NCBI GenBank assembly: GCA_039707655.1
Contig: CM077665.1
Span: forward strand, 289,358,205-289,422,204
Reading direction: 5' to 3'
Length of the DNA stretch: 64,000 nt
Source of the DNA: Elymus sibiricus
Lineage: Eukaryota > Streptophyta > Magnoliopsida > Poales > Poaceae
The notes under the pieces are model-generated. The model saw nothing but the letters and a program-made list of their open reading frames with translations, was not told the origin of the DNA and made no database searches. Each line of letters starts with the position of its first letter. The stretch's first letter is position 1. The position numbers and the translations under genes are program-made. Shown here piece by piece: positions 1 to 11,600 of the stretch.

Positions 1-954
1 AATACACTAAATTAAATTAAGACTGAAACAGAAACTAGTAAATGAAAAAAAACTAAAATAAAATAAAAGGAAAAGACAACCCCCCCTGGCCCAACTGGCC
101 CGTGGGCCATCGGGCCATCCAGCCAACCGGCCCAGCCGGGCCTATACCCACCCCACTCCCCAACCCTAATCCCCACCACCCCCACTCTCCTCTCTCTCCT
201 CCCCCCCGATTGGATCGGGATCGGGGAGCGCCGAAGCCGGTCCTCCCTCGCGCCACCGCCTCGCCTGCGCCGTCCCCCGTCGGTGCCGGCGCCGCCACTC
301 GCCGTCGCCACTGCACCTCCCGCGTCCCCGACCGCCGAACCCCTTCCCGACGCTGCGCCACCGTCGCCGCACCCCCCCGCTGGTCCTCTTCATGCCTCCA
401 CCGCGCCCACTGTCCTCCCCTACCAGCGCTGTAAGCCGCCCCGCCGCCCATCTTTGTTTTCCCCGGCCAGAACCGCCGCGGTCCCCGCTGCCGGCCTCCG
501 CCCCGCCGCCGCTACGGCTGCGGTTCCGCGCGCGCTCGCCCGCGTTCGCCTCTGCCTGTCGCCTTCGTGCCCTGATCCCCTGCTGCCGCTCGCTCGCGCC
601 CCGCTCGCCTCCCGTAGCGCTGGCCACCGCGAGCGCACGCGCCGCACGCGCGCTCGCCCCGCTCGCCGCGGCCACGGCGTGCTCGCCCCCTCGTTGCCGC
701 AGGCCGCCGCCGTTGCCGCGCTCGCCACCGCCCCTTTCCCTGGTGGGCTACGCCCGCCACTGCCCGTGCGCCGCTACGGCCCCGCTCGTGCGCGCCGCCG
801 CTACGCCGGCCGTTGCGCTGCTGGCCACCATGCTGGCCTTGCCGGCGGCTGGCCACCGAGGGCCTCGGCCTCCCCCTCCCCCGATTTGGTTTAGTGGGGA
901 TTAGCCCCCACTAAACCCCCCTGAGACACTGACATGGGGGCCCCGACCCAGAAT

Positions 955-1130
955 GTTTTATATAAAAATAAAATAAAAATATATAATAAATAAAAAGAAA
1001 TAATGATTAATTAATTAATTAATTAATTTAATAATTAATTAACTTAATTAAGTCTGTTTAAATTAACTAATTAAGTTATATTGACTTAATGACTAATTAA
1101 CTTAATTAATCTGTTAATTAAACTAAACAG
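955..1130. repeat. AT-rich tract with TTAA microsatellite
   Basis: An almost pure A+T stretch lies inside LTR A1, with perfect tandem ATTA/TTAA units around 1005-1029 and imperfect continuation to about 1130. It is simple-sequence DNA within the LTR. Confidence 0.85.
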
Positions 1131-1981
1131 TCACTGACAGGTGGGACCCACATGTCAGTTTGACCCAGTCAACAGTACAGTTGACTGCTGACGTCATGAT
1201 GATGTCATAATTGCATTTTCGAATTATATTAATTTATTTATTCCAGAAAATTGATTAAATCTTTAATAATTAATTTAAAATAAACCGTAAGTCAGATGAA
1301 AATAATTTATACATGAAAGTTGTTCAGAAAAATCCCACGGTTCCGAATACACAGTCCGTTCGTCCGTCACGTGCTCCTAGCATAGTGAACATGGAACTTT
1401 TCCATCGATTTCGTCTGTCCGGTAGTAGCCCGAGACCCGGAAAATATCGTCAGATATTCATCCGATCCGTCTGCGACGTGTAATACTGCGTTAGTGCATG
1501 CCTAGCTCTGCATATTCTCATGTCCTGCATCGTGTTGCATCTGTGCTTTATATTTATTGTTTCTTCCCCCCCTCTTCTCTCCGGTAGACCCCGAGACTGA
1601 CGGTGCTGCCGGGTACGACTACACCGCTGACGACCAGGCCTTTGCCGCAGAGCAGCAAGGCAAGCAACCCCCCTTGAGCATTCCGATATCGCCCATTTCT
1701 TTCCCTCTCAATCTTGCATTAGATTTTTGCTACTGTATTAGTTAGCTCCTATTCTGATGCATAGCCTGTTTTTGATAAACTGCTACTATACCTGCAATCA
1801 TATCAACTGCTTAGTATAGGTTGATCAATGAATCCCCTGTGACCCCCTTAGTCCCAGTTGCCCCTGCTTCTTCATCGACGACCCGACGACTCGAAGACTC
1901 GGTCAACCGACTAACAAGCCAGGCCCCTCACATCACCGCACACCCCTTAGTTGTACGACTCTACAGAGCTACTCTCGAGTA

Positions 1982-2185
1982 CCGAGGGTGACACCTCGTG
2001 AAGTACTCATGATGCTAACTCTGTAGTGCAGCTAGTCGGTCGTGGTTATCGAGGGTGATTCCTCCTTCACCACTCCCGACGATGACTCTGTCGTGCAACC
2101 CCTCAAGTGTGGGACCCTCGAGGGTGATTCCTCTAAGTCCACCTTGACGGTTTCATCGAGCGGGACCCTTTGAGGGTGATTCCTC
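1982..2185 (+). repeat. Four spaced copies of a CGAGGGTGATTCCTC motif
   Basis: Near-identical 15-16 base motifs occur at 1982-1997 (variant with ACACCTC), 2049-2064, 2118-2133 and 2170-2185. They are separated by 52-69 bases that are weakly alike (for example 'gggaccct' before the last two). They look like a short-period amplification within the LTR. Confidence 0.75.
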
Positions 2186-3210
2186 AGGTTCCGTCTTGAT
2201 GTTTTATACACATAGTTACTATGACCTGGTTACAGAAACATGTTGGTGATGGGTCGGCCCTGAGGGGTACCCACGGTTTGATGATGATGAGGCGTGGACG
2301 GGCAGGAGAGGCCCTTGCCACACATCCTCGAGACGGGGCGACGGGACCGCACTTCATGGGTCGCGCTTGCCCCGCATTAATAAAATGCTAATGGGTTGGG
2401 TATTTGATCTGAGTTGGCCGTTTGGCCTATTACGCACTAACCTTCACGTGGGGAAGTTATGGGTACTCAGCGTCGTTGTATCAGCCGAAGCTCTTCGGAC
2501 GTCAGCAATTGAGCGGCGCGCGCCCGCGTGGTCCGCAACGGCACCGCACTTGTTATAAGGGGTGCTAGGACTGACCTCGGCCGTGCTCGCATCGTGCAGG
2601 AGTGCAAAGGGCGATTGGCCCATGACCCCTGCGCGCTTAGGATTTAGACCGGCGGGCTGGCCTCTTCGTTTAGCCTAGGTAGGGCTACGACATGTTGATA
2701 TCCCGAGGCCGGGCATGAGCCAGGAAAGTGTGTCCGGCCAGAGGTATCAAGCGTGTTGGGGAATGTGGTGCACCCCTGCAGGGAAGAATTTATCTATTCG
2801 AATAGCCATGTCCACGGTAACAGGACGACTTGGAGTTATACTTTGACCTCCTACAACTATAATTGTGACTTTTAAATGGAAATGAATGTGGCTCCGAGAT
2901 TGCTTCCTCGCAGGGAGTCGAGGAAGAATCTCTGGGCGTGGTCTCTTTCGATCCGCTGCTTATGTTTGTGCTAGCCTTCTTAAGGCAAAACTTGTTTAAC
3001 TTATGTCTGTACTCAGATATTATTTGCTTCCGCTAACTCGTGCTTGTCGAGCTTTGTATTCGAGCCCTCGAGGCCACTGTCTTGTAATATGAAGCTGTAT
3101 GACTTTAATTTGTGTCTAGTGTTGTGTTGTGATATCGATCAGTGAGTCCCTAATCTTGGTCATACGCATTGCGTGTATGTTTAGCGTACGGTCAAATTGG
3201 GGGCGTCACA

Positions 3211-6200
3211 AAAAATCCCTTTAATAGGAATTAAACCGCGCGGTCCAGCTAGCAAATCAGGCCCAAATCCATTAGAGCGGATCTGAACCCCTCCCAGATT
3301 GGCCACCCGATCTGTTTTGTTTCGCCCCCTCTCTCTGTCGCGTGGGACCCGCTTAACGAATCCCACCCGCATCGGTCGCCTTCCTCCTCGTGCTCGCCCC
3401 TTCCTTCCCCGACGCCGATCTCGCCAGAGCCGATCTGATCTGCCGATCCCCTTCCATTCGAGAAACCCCAAGCCCGTGGCTATAAAAGCCACGGTGCCCG
3501 CACAACATTTCGCCCTGAACCCCTCCTCTCCACGCCTCCACGCCACCACACGGACTTGCCGGAGCTTGCGCAAGGGCCAAAGCCCCAGGAGCTTGTGGCG
3601 CTCGCCCCCGACCTCCTCTCCCGACGCCGTCATCGCCAATCTCTGCCGGAGGAGCTCCGTTGTCGCCTGGTCACCTTTGCCGTCGCCCCCGACCATCGGA
3701 GCCCCGTCCCCGAGCGTCACTGAGCCCCTGCCCCCCCCCCCCCGTCGACCCGCCGGAGCCCGACGTCCACCTCTGTGAGTACCACCCTCCCCTCCCCAAC
3801 CGTAGGATCTGGATCCTACGATCCAGATTAGAAGATTAAAACAGCCGAACCGGTTTTTTTATATACTGGTCGTTTGCTCGCTAGCCACCACGCGCGCACG
3901 CCCACAACCAACCACGAAGCACCACGTGCCCCCCCTGTTCACTGAGTTTTGTTTTTCTTTTTCTTTGTTTTCAGTTTTAGACAGAGTAGATTCAAATTTT
4001 CCACAACCCATATCTTTTAGGTTTTAAGTGTTTTTAGTTGATTCTTTTTGCATGCAGTCGCAAATATTATGTAGTTTATGCCTGTAGCTTTAGTTTTCAA
4101 ATTTTGAACTTTTAAATTTGAATTCATTGAAATTTGTTCAAATCACTAGAATTTGAATAACTTGAGTTTAAAAACATGTTTTTGGGTGATTCTTTTTGCT
4201 ACTGGTTTGCATTAGTTAGTTTTATCACCCTGTTCAATTTGAGAATTTTTAGAATATTTTAAATTAGGGTTCCAAGCAATACAGAATCTGTTTTTGTTGT
4301 TTTTAGGAGTTTTGCTATTTCTTTTGTTTTAATTATTTTTAATTTGCTTTCTTTTATATTAGTTGACAAGTTTTACTTTGTTTCCTGTTAGTTAGCAGTA
4401 GTATTTCAACAAAGATTATTTTTATTTTTATTTATTATTTTTGATTGCATGAAATCAATTCTAGTTCAATTATAACTTGCAAATTGATTTAATTGCTATT
4501 TTGATTTCCTATTTGAAAATACTTTCTATAAAATGTTTTATAGTTTTTTTTTCTGTTAACTTTGGTTTAGACCAGAAACAATTTGTATTATAGTAGAAAT
4601 TGTTGGTGGTTTAATTCCAGGTTAACAATGTTTAGGTCATAGGAAGAGTTTAATAAAAGCTTTTGAATTAGTTATTTTGTAATAAAGTTTTATGAGAAAA
4701 AACATTTTTCTGTTAATTTAGTGTTCTATATATTTGTTTTCTATTATTTTAATATCTTAGTGTTTTCTTTGCTGTTAGGTTCTATTAGCTAGAAAACTCG
4801 TATTGTCTAGGGTGTTGTTTTCATAGTTCTTTAGTTGCTCTTCAAAAGTAATTCATTTTGCTAGTAAAGATTTACTAAAATATTTTTTTGTTAGATTTTA
4901 CTTTGTTAGTGTTTTGTTGCTTTTGAAAATAGGTTGTTTGTAGGGAAAAGTATTCTTCGTTGTTTGGATGATGTTTTTTTGTTTTAACTTTTGTCTTAAG
5001 TATTTCCTTCATCACAACACTTTTGTGTTGCTTTTTGATTGATGGTGTTGATTGTTAGAAGTGTTTGCTTATGAGTGCAATGTTTGATTATATAGATTTC
5101 ATCGGAGAGTGACGAATAGTTCTATCATGTTATTTCTGAGAGCGATATTATCTTCATCAACCTTACCAGGCAAGTTCACTTTGACCACCTATTTCATACC
5201 TATGTTTTATTGCATGTAGTGACATCATTCAACAAATCCCTCCAGTAGTGTTATTGAATTCTTGTAGTTGAGTAGAATGCATGAGGTAAAACCCACCCCT
5301 TGTTACTAAAGCCCTGGGAACACTATTTATTTTAATGCCATGCTAAAGTAGACGGGGTCTGGTATGAGTGTTCGTGAGTGGTGTGAGAAGGAGGACTCCA
5401 CATCAAAAACGACAACTTCATGATGGCATCTTCAAGGCCTGCATCCTCAAGACCTCAAGACTTCGAGACTCGAGAACAAGTTTTCAATACACACTACTGG
5501 GTGAAGGATGGATTTGATGGGCACCCTGGAGTAACCAGTGGATGGCTGGAATGCATGGAGAAGCGCGATGACATCTTGCGGAAAGCTTCACCCAGACTCA
5601 AAGAGACGGAAGAATACTTCATGCCCGAAAGCTTACCTGTGTAGCCACAAGTCATTATGGGCTCTGGCTTGGTTGATCTTTGTTGTGACTCTGGCTGGAT
5701 CAGTGCTACGAGATGTAGTCGACGTAAGGATTGGATGGGCACTGGCAGTGGTTAGGGAAACTCTTTGAAAGACCATCTTTCGTTCGTCCTATTCTCAAAC
5801 AACTGGCAGTGCGAGGATATACAAGGAGGGAACAAGTCTTGTGGGTAAAGTACACAACACTCTACAGAGTTAAACCTAATCGATTTGCCGTGTCCCCGGT
5901 TACGGACAATTTGAGCCTCTGGACTTGGATCTATCTCTGAACTCTCAACACCAGATTGATAATTAATTGAGGGCAACTTATAATACTTGTGGGCTATGAG
6001 ACATCGGTTGGCGGAACCATGTCATATTAGATAACTTCGTAGTGAAGACTCCAGATATTCCTTTGCTGTAGGAAAAAGGAAATAAAATCAGCTTTTATTC
6101 AAAAAAACTCAGACCAAGTGCCACAAAGCTTTATTGGATATAGTATAGACTCATCTTCTATTTTCTCTTATTTTGATCTTGCCGGTACATTAAATGTACT

Positions 6201-6483
6201 AACCTATACGGCTGCAACGTCTTATGTTGCAGATACTTTTCTACGACGAGTAAGAGTACGATTCAGGGTTACGGTCTACACTCAACCTGCCGTTGGTGTT
6301 CATTTGGGACTCCCCTCCCGTTGACTGTTTTCCACTGTGATTTAAGAGGTATATATCAGTTTTACGTTATTTACATGTGATTCCACTTTGATATATACAT
6401 TGATGTACTATGTGTGCCAGCATACTGATCCAGGGATGGAAATAACCCACGAGGCTTGACTAGTTTTGAGTCGGGACGCTACA
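3211..6483 (+). mobile_element. Large LTR (B), 3' portion, interrupted by A1
   Basis: A second large LTR-like sequence extends from the A1 boundary to a terminus GGGACGCTACA at 6483. It has a GC-rich region with a clear TATA box (TATAAAA at 3481-3487), then a CT-rich leader and a splice-donor-like GTGAGTACC at about 3775. A long T-rich segment (3830-5100) follows. This is the layout of U3 promoter plus long R/U5 seen in large-LTR gypsy elements of Triticeae. No coding sequence is convincing; a 74-codon frame at 5420-5644 lacks any recognisable domain. The left part of this LTR is assumed to lie to the left of A1. Confidence 0.55.
3481..3487 (+). promoter_or_regulatory. TATA box of LTR B
   Basis: TATAAAA sits in a GC-rich context, followed about 30 bases downstream by a CA-rich start region and a CT-rich leader. 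It is the likely core promoter of LTR B. Confidence 0.55.
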
Positions 6484-6484
6484 A

Positions 6485-7015
6485 ATGTCGAGCAAAAGCA
6501 AGGACAACAGTTTCGCCAGTCTAGCCCCCGATCTGGGGTCAACCTCAGAATCATCGCGCTCGTCTTCGAGCATGAGTCTGGTGTCGAGCCCTGACCTCTA
6601 TTTTATCCGGCTGATGGAAGAGCCGCCGCCGCCGGAGTCATCGGACGACGACCAAACGGACGAGGAGCCCCCGAAGGACGAATCAGACGACAACGATGAG
6701 GAGGAGGAGGAATGGTTAAACAAGGAGGATGACAATGAGGAGCCGCCGAAGGACGAAGAAGACGGTGACGATGAGGACGAGGAGGAATGGTCAAACAAGG
6801 AGGACGACGACGAGGAGCCGCCAAAGGACGAAGAAGACGACGACAATGAAAAGGAGGAGGAATGGTCGAACAAGCAAGACGACGACGAGAACGCTAATGA
6901 GGACATCAACGACTATGGTGACGACAATGGCGATGAAAAGCCAGCGGTCAGCAGCAAGAAGCGTCCACGTCAAGACGATGGCACGGGGACATCCAACAAC
7001 AACAAGAAGAAGTAA
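6485..7015 (+). CDS. Acidic repeat protein with C-terminal basic signal, CACTA-borne
   Basis: This is an uninterrupted 176-codon frame. Residues 1-45 are Ser-rich. From about residue 60 a 25-residue acidic unit of the form EEPPKDE...EEEEEWxNKEDD is repeated three times with an exact 75-base period (unit starts at 6662, 6737 and 6812). The tail is basic (KKRPR, then NNNKKK) and resembles a nuclear localisation signal. The function is unknown. The frame is intact and lies just inside a CACTA end, so it is probably a transposon-carried gene or the last exon of one, since LTR B abuts its start codon. The acidic-plus-NLS design is reminiscent of nuclear chaperone-like or DNA-binding accessory proteins, but that is only analogy. 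Confidence 0.5.
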   Translation: MSSKSKDNSFASLAPDLGSTSESSRSSSSMSLVSSPDLYFIRLMEEPPPPESSDDDQTDEEPPKDESDDNDEEEEEWLNKEDDNEEPPKDEEDGDDEDEEEWSNKEDDDEEPPKDEEDDDNEKEEEWSNKQDDDENANEDINDYGDDNGDEKPAVSSKKRPRQDDGTGTSNNNKKK

Positions 7016-7677
7016 AACAGACCGTACTCCTTAACTCTGTTGTTGCTTGCTCATATTTATTCCTTAACTCTGTCTACACTATCGATATCCTCGCAAACGA
7101 TTAAGAATACAGATTCGACAGTGATCATTCCCAAAATCGCACACAATTGGTTTCTTGAAGTGTGCCCTATCGAGCACACAATTCAGAACAACAAATAGTA
7201 AGTGATGTCTAGAATTATAGCACACAATTCTGACTATCGAACTGTTTGCAGCGTATCACACACACCTTGTTACACCAAACTGTTTGTGTTCTTCCATACC
7301 ATCGCAAACAGTTCATCCGAGGGACCTGTATGCCATACAATGCACAGATCCGGATCTGCGTAACCGTTTGCATTATATTATGTCTTCGGAAACAGTTCTA
7401 CACTTTGAACTGTATGTCGTACATCACACATATCTCTGTTTGATTAACTGTTTGTGCCGTTTCGCCTCATAAAAAACAGTTCATAAAAGTCAATTGTCTG
7501 CCGTAGATCGCACACATAACTATTTTCTAAATCGTATTTGATGGATCCACCATCACACATAGTTCGTTTCATTGGCGACGAAGCTTGAACTATACAGTTT
7601 GCGATTCATGCATCGCACACAGTTTCGTCGAAGGGTCTCTGACTGCTGTGTCGTCTTTGGACCTTCCGGCAGTAGTG
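7016..7677 (+). repeat. CACTA subterminal repeat array
   Basis: This noncoding stretch holds about ten diverged copies, in both orientations, of motifs built on CACACA / AACTGTTTG / GCGTATCACAC. It ends in the CAGTAGTG terminus. Such arrays are typical of the subterminal regions bound by CACTA transposase. Confidence 0.6.
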
Positions 7678-8488
7678 AGAGGTAATCGAGCATATCGGGA
7701 AATGTGGTGCACCCCTGTAGGGAAGTTAAATTATTCGATTAGCCGTGTCCATGGTAACGGATAGCTTGGAGATGTATCCCAATCTTATACTACCTGAACT
7801 GGATACTTGATAAAACACACCCATATATCAGACAGATATACCCAGTGATCGCTCTCTCACAGGGAGTCAAGGAGAGGATCTATGGGCAGGATTATTGTTT
7901 TATGTATGTGTAAGATGATACCATATACGCTCCTCTCTTCTTCTGCTGAAAGATGTACTCTTCGATAGGATGAGTTTCTCCCCTTTATTCTGGCATTTCT
8001 GCAGTTTAGTTCACATATTCGACCCCATTCCTTTGATAACGATGCATATCTAGTATAGTTCTGATGTAAGTCTTGCGAGTACTTTGGATGAGTACTCACC
8101 GTTGCCTTGCTACTCTTTTCATTCGACCCGGTTGCTGCAACAGATGGTAGCTCCGCAGATGCAGGTTACCCCAAGGCGCTTACTACGTGGAGACCGACGA
8201 TGAGGAGTAGTTCGGAGGTCCCAGGCAGAAGGCCTTGCCTTGCGATCTAGTTGTCTTTGTTATGCTCAGCCTTCTTAAGTTAAACACTTGTCTAACTATG
8301 TTTGTACTCAGATAATTTTTTCTTTCATGACTTACGTATTATGGGTCCTTGCGGCCCTGGCTTGTAATTTAAAGATTTTTGTTTATATTTTTTTCATAGA
8401 GTTCTGTTGTGATATTAATTTTGTCACCGTTCATGATCATGCATGATGCGTGTATGATTAGTGCATGATTATAAACGGGGGCGTTACA
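7678..8488 (+). mobile_element. Gypsy LTR (A2), 3' end
   Basis: The last 811 bases of an LTR homologous to A1 end GGGGGCGTTACA at 8488 and are immediately followed by a tRNA-Met-type primer-binding site. The LTR is therefore the 5' LTR of a plus-strand element. Its left part was displaced by the CACTA insertion and is outside the window. Confidence 0.75.
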
Positions 8489-8490
8489 AG

Positions 8491-8504
8491 TTGGTACCAG
8501 AGCC
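8491..8504 (+). promoter_or_regulatory. Primer-binding site (initiator tRNA-Met type), element A2
   Basis: TTGGTACCAGAGCC lies two bases after the LTR end. It differs by one base from the canonical plant TTGGTATCAGAGCC site complementary to initiator tRNA-Met. Confidence 0.85.
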
Positions 8505-8820
8505 AACTGTATGTAGGAACCCCTTCAAACTCCTTGGTCGATGTTGAGTTTAGACTTGAAAAACTATTTTCTAAACTACTAACTATGTTGTATGGCTTAC
8601 GGGCCCACATCACATATCGATGGGATTAGTATCTTTTATTGCTCTTCTTTACTCTAGGATTCTGATCTCTCTTCTCTTCGGGTTAAAATTTCACTAAGGC
8701 TAACTCTAGGTTCATGCGATGATTTTGTTTCGGAGCCCTCATTACTTTTAGTTACCCCTTCGATTCGCTATACCTTCAGCTTCCGAAGTTTCACTCCTTT
8801 GAAACATTTTTTTTCTTTTA
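8505..8820 (+). other. Untranslated leader of element A2
   Basis: This leader lies between the primer site and the first ORF. It ends in a long T-rich run followed by TTTTAG directly before the ATG, which looks like a splice acceptor. No gene is seen. Confidence 0.5.
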
Positions 8821-9603
8821 GATGAATCCTACGAGACAGGTAGTGCGCCACACGATCACTGCTGGAGTCTCAGGCTCACCTATTGTGCTAGTTGAGCTCC
8901 TGGCCCACTTGGGTTATCGCTGGCATCCTCAATACACCATGTACGAGAAGTACCAGAACTTTAACCAGGAGCAGTACCTTGCCATCGTCCACATCTATTA
9001 TCGGGAGTAGGACTCCCCCTCTGTGTTGTACACCACTCATGGTATTGGAGTGAACATTGACATGGCAGTCCACGATGTTGCTTATGCTTGTCTGACACGT
9101 CTTTGTGGAGAGTATCGAGACTTGGATAATTCCCCCTTCAGACACATTGCGATTGCATCTAGTGAGGGTGAAGCAGGGTACTATTCTGGTGCCTACAACA
9201 CTCTCGCCCGCGAGCCTTTCTACCATCAGGTCTTGGTCCAGCATGTTGATGGTCTGGATCGAGCTAACCGAGCTCTTCGCTATGAGCTGTATGCCACCCA
9301 TGTGCACCTCTACAATGCTCCGATGCACCTGCTCCCTTGTGTCATATATGGGTAGCTTCCTTGTTCAGTACTCTACCCTGCTAGGACTGTGATGCCCCGT
9401 GGTGTCGGTTGACCTAAGGTTGGAGGCTACACTCCCGCTCATGGTGCTCTTCCCCCACCAGAGCGTCAGCTTCCATATCAGAGTATCCATGGACCACAGG
9501 ATCCTTCCGTTGACGATTTCTCGATGCAGCACCAACAGTTGACAGGATTCACCCATTTTCGTAGTTCCCTCTGGGTCTGATGTAGCCTTACCTTTGTGTA
9601 GCA
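8821..9603 (+). pseudogene. Degenerate first ORF of element A2 (unknown retroelement protein)
   Basis: Translation from the ATG at 8821 gives a protein beginning MNPTRQVV. It is interrupted by an in-frame stop at 9008-9010 and continues in the same frame to a second stop at about 9353, then in fragments to about 9600. The middle part (LDRANRALRYELY...HLYNAP) has the heptad-like character of a short coiled coil. I recognise no gag, protease or polymerase motif. ORFs of this kind, placed ahead of gag, occur in some Triticeae gypsy elements. The coding capacity is clearly dead. The gag start follows at 9787. Confidence 0.55.
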
Positions 9604-9786
9604 CATACATTCATTGCATGCCTGCGTGCCGCTTGCGATGTCACTAATCTATGTATTAAACTCTAAGTATGACCCCTTTCGTAAGACATGATTACTACTA
9701 AGTATTCCGTCGCATTCCCCGTACTTTTGTTGTTCTTACTTGCCTGCCATTACTATTGTTAACCTGTCCCTGTTATTCTATTCAAA

Positions 9787-9852
9787 ATGGATGGGAGGGG
9801 AAATCGTGCCCGTGGTTGTGCTCGTGGTCGTAGTGATGGTGATGAAAATCCA
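9787..9852 (+). pseudogene. Gag N-terminus of element A2, cut by element C
   Basis: Twenty-two codons rich in Gly and Arg (MDGRGNRARG...) form a typical start of a gypsy Gag. The frame is broken at 9852, exactly where element C begins with TGATACATC. The continuation was not found elsewhere in the window. Confidence 0.6.
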
Positions 9853-11475
9853 TGATACATCTCCAACGTATTGATAATTTATGAAGTATTCATGCCATGA
9901 TTGCCTATGTTTTCGATACTTTTATATGGTTTTGATGCACTTTATATGATTTATTTTGAACTAACCCGGACTGACGCTATTTTTAGCAGAACTACAGTGG
10001 TGTTGTTTTTTGTGCAGAAATAAAAGTTCTCCAAATGCAACGGAACTTTTTGACGATTTTTTTGGAACAAAATAGGCACTAGAAGCTTCATGGGAGGGCT
10101 AGAAGAGCCACGAGGTGGCCACAACCCACCTGGGCGCGCCAGCCCCCTCTAGAGCGCCCTGGTGTCTTGCGGGCCCCTCGTGGCCCATCTTCGCGTGAAA
10201 CCGACGCCCAAAAATCCTATCTATTCATAAACCCCTATAAATAACCCTACATCAGAAGTTCCGCCGCCACAAGCCTTTGTAGCCACGAAAAACCAATCTA
10301 GACCCTGTTCCGGCACCCTGCGGAGGGGGAAATCATCACCGGAGGCCATCTTCATCTTCCCAATGGTCTCCATGATGAGGAGGGAGTAGTCTACCCTCGG
10401 GGCCGAGGGTTTGTACTAGTATCTATGTGTTTAATCTCTCTCTCGTGTTCTTGATTTGGTAGGAAATTGATGTATCACGGGCTTTGTTAATATAGTTGGA
10501 TCATAAGGTGTTTTCCCCTCTCTATCTTGTTGTGATGAATTGAGTTTTCCCTTAGAGATTTCGTTATTACCGGATTGAATACTTTTATGGATCTGAGAGC
10601 ACTTCATCTATGTCTTGGCACTCAACTCGCGGATTCCCGAGGTGACATTGGGGTAATCTATGCATAGGGGTTGATGCACGTTTTCGTCCTACTTTCTCTA
10701 GTAGAAATCTTGGGGCACTCTTTGAGGTTCTTTGTGTTGGATTGAGTATTATGAATCTGAAATTGTTTGATGCATATCGTATAATTAACTCATGGATACT
10801 TGTGGTGACATTGGAGTATCTAGGTGACATTAGAGTTGGTTGATGCATATCATATGGTGTTATTTTAGTATGATCTCTTAGATAGATCGATCGGAAAGGA
10901 TAACTTGGTGTTGTTTTAGTACGAACACTTGGATAGATCGATCGGAAAGGATAACTTTAAGGTGGTTTCCTACCCTACAAACAATTTCTACTTATGTTCT
11001 CCCCTAGATAAGAACTTTGGAGTGATTCTTCGTTGCACGTTGAGGGATGGTTATGTGATCCAATTATATTAGCATTGTTGAGATATTGCACTAGCGAAAG
11101 TACGGACCCGAGGCCTTGTTTTCAAGCATTGCAATAAGGTTCGTGCTCACTTTTGGTACTTGCTACCTTGCCGTTTTTTATTGTTACTATTACAAAAATC
11201 AATACCTACTATCATTACTACACTTGTATCACCATCTCTTCGCCGAACTAGTGCACCTATACAATTTACCATTGTATTTGGTGTGTTGGGGACACAAGAG
11301 AATTTTTATTATTTGGTTGCAGGGTTATTTGAGAGAGACCATTTTCATCCTACGCCTCCCACAGATTGATAAACCTTATGTCATCCACTTGAGGGAAATT
11401 TGCTACTTTCCTACAAAACTCTGTGCTTGGAGGCCCAACACGAGTCTACAAGAATAAGTTGTGTAGTAGACATCA
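9853..11475 (+). repeat. LTR C1 (5' LTR)
   Basis: The LTR begins TGATACATCTCC and ends GTAGACATCA (TGAT...ATCA inverted ends). A TATA-like TATAAATA lies at 10235-10243, after a GC-rich segment with a 'ccacaaccca' block. It aligns throughout with 15388-17013, with scattered substitutions. Confidence 0.85.
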
Positions 11476-11485
11476 AGCTCTTTTC

Positions 11486-11503
11486 TGGCACCGTTGCCGA
11501 GAA
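11486..11503 (+). promoter_or_regulatory. Primer-binding site (tRNA-Asp type), degenerate, element C first copy
   Basis: TGGCACCGTTGCCGAGAA follows the LTR after ten bases. The canonical form TGGCGCCGTTGCCGGGGA is present in the second copy at 17024, so this one is mutated. Confidence 0.75.
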
Positions 11504-11600
11504 CGTGAGTGCTTGAAGGTATATATTTAGATCTTGCAATTAAATCTTTTAGTTTCTTGTTTTTCACTAGTTTGGTTTTATAGAAGAAAACTACAAAAAA

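Larger units (their letters stand above)
1..3210 (+). mobile_element. Large gypsy-type LTR (A1), 3' portion
   Basis: This is the right-hand part of a very large LTR whose left end lies outside the window. It ends at 3210 in a GGGGGCGTCACA-type terminus, close to the terminus of the A2 LTR at 8488, which is followed by a primer-binding site. The block around 2738-3210 (a gtggtgcacccctgcaggg segment, then an attcgaatagcc segment) is recognisably homologous to 7678-8488. It contains a GC-rich promoter-like island (about 100-900), an AT-rich stretch (950-1300) and a repeated 16-base motif. No primer-binding site follows 3210; the sequence passes straight into another LTR (B). It is therefore a solo LTR or an LTR copy inserted into B. 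The open frames in the GC-rich island are composition artefacts. Confidence 0.7.
6484..7677 (+). mobile_element. CACTA-type transposon end (truncated left by LTR B)
   Basis: The block ends at 7677 in a sequence whose reverse complement begins CACTACTGCCGGAA, a CACTA-type terminal inverted repeat. Upstream (about 7100-7670) lie many diverged copies of short subterminal motifs in both orientations, such as AACTGTTTGC and GCACACAATT, as expected for CACTA transposase-binding repeats. LTR A2 sequence starts immediately after 7677, so this transposon sits inside A2. The other end is not in the window because LTR B cuts the element at 6483/6484. An acidic repeat ORF lies at its left edge. Confidence 0.7.

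Noticed and set aside
100..905. Overlapping long frames on both strands (up to 200 codons)
   Set aside because: GC-rich promoter-like island of an LTR; frames open in several phases with Pro/Arg/Ala composition and no domain.
3711..3750. C-homopolymer as a telomeric or G-quadruplex locus
   Set aside because: A simple C-run of 14 bases in the LTR leader; no repeated telomere-like units.
3181..3780. Frames of 159 and 179 codons on opposite strands
   Set aside because: They overlap the TATA region and CT-rich leader of LTR B; composition artefacts.
5420..5644. 74-codon frame with plausible codon use
   Set aside because: Inside the R/U5-like part of LTR B, no domain and no second copy to test; not called as a gene.
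7016..7677. tRNA or small RNA genes suggested by short inverted repeats
   Set aside because: The inverted motifs are CACTA subterminal repeats; no cloverleaf or box A/B arrangement seen.
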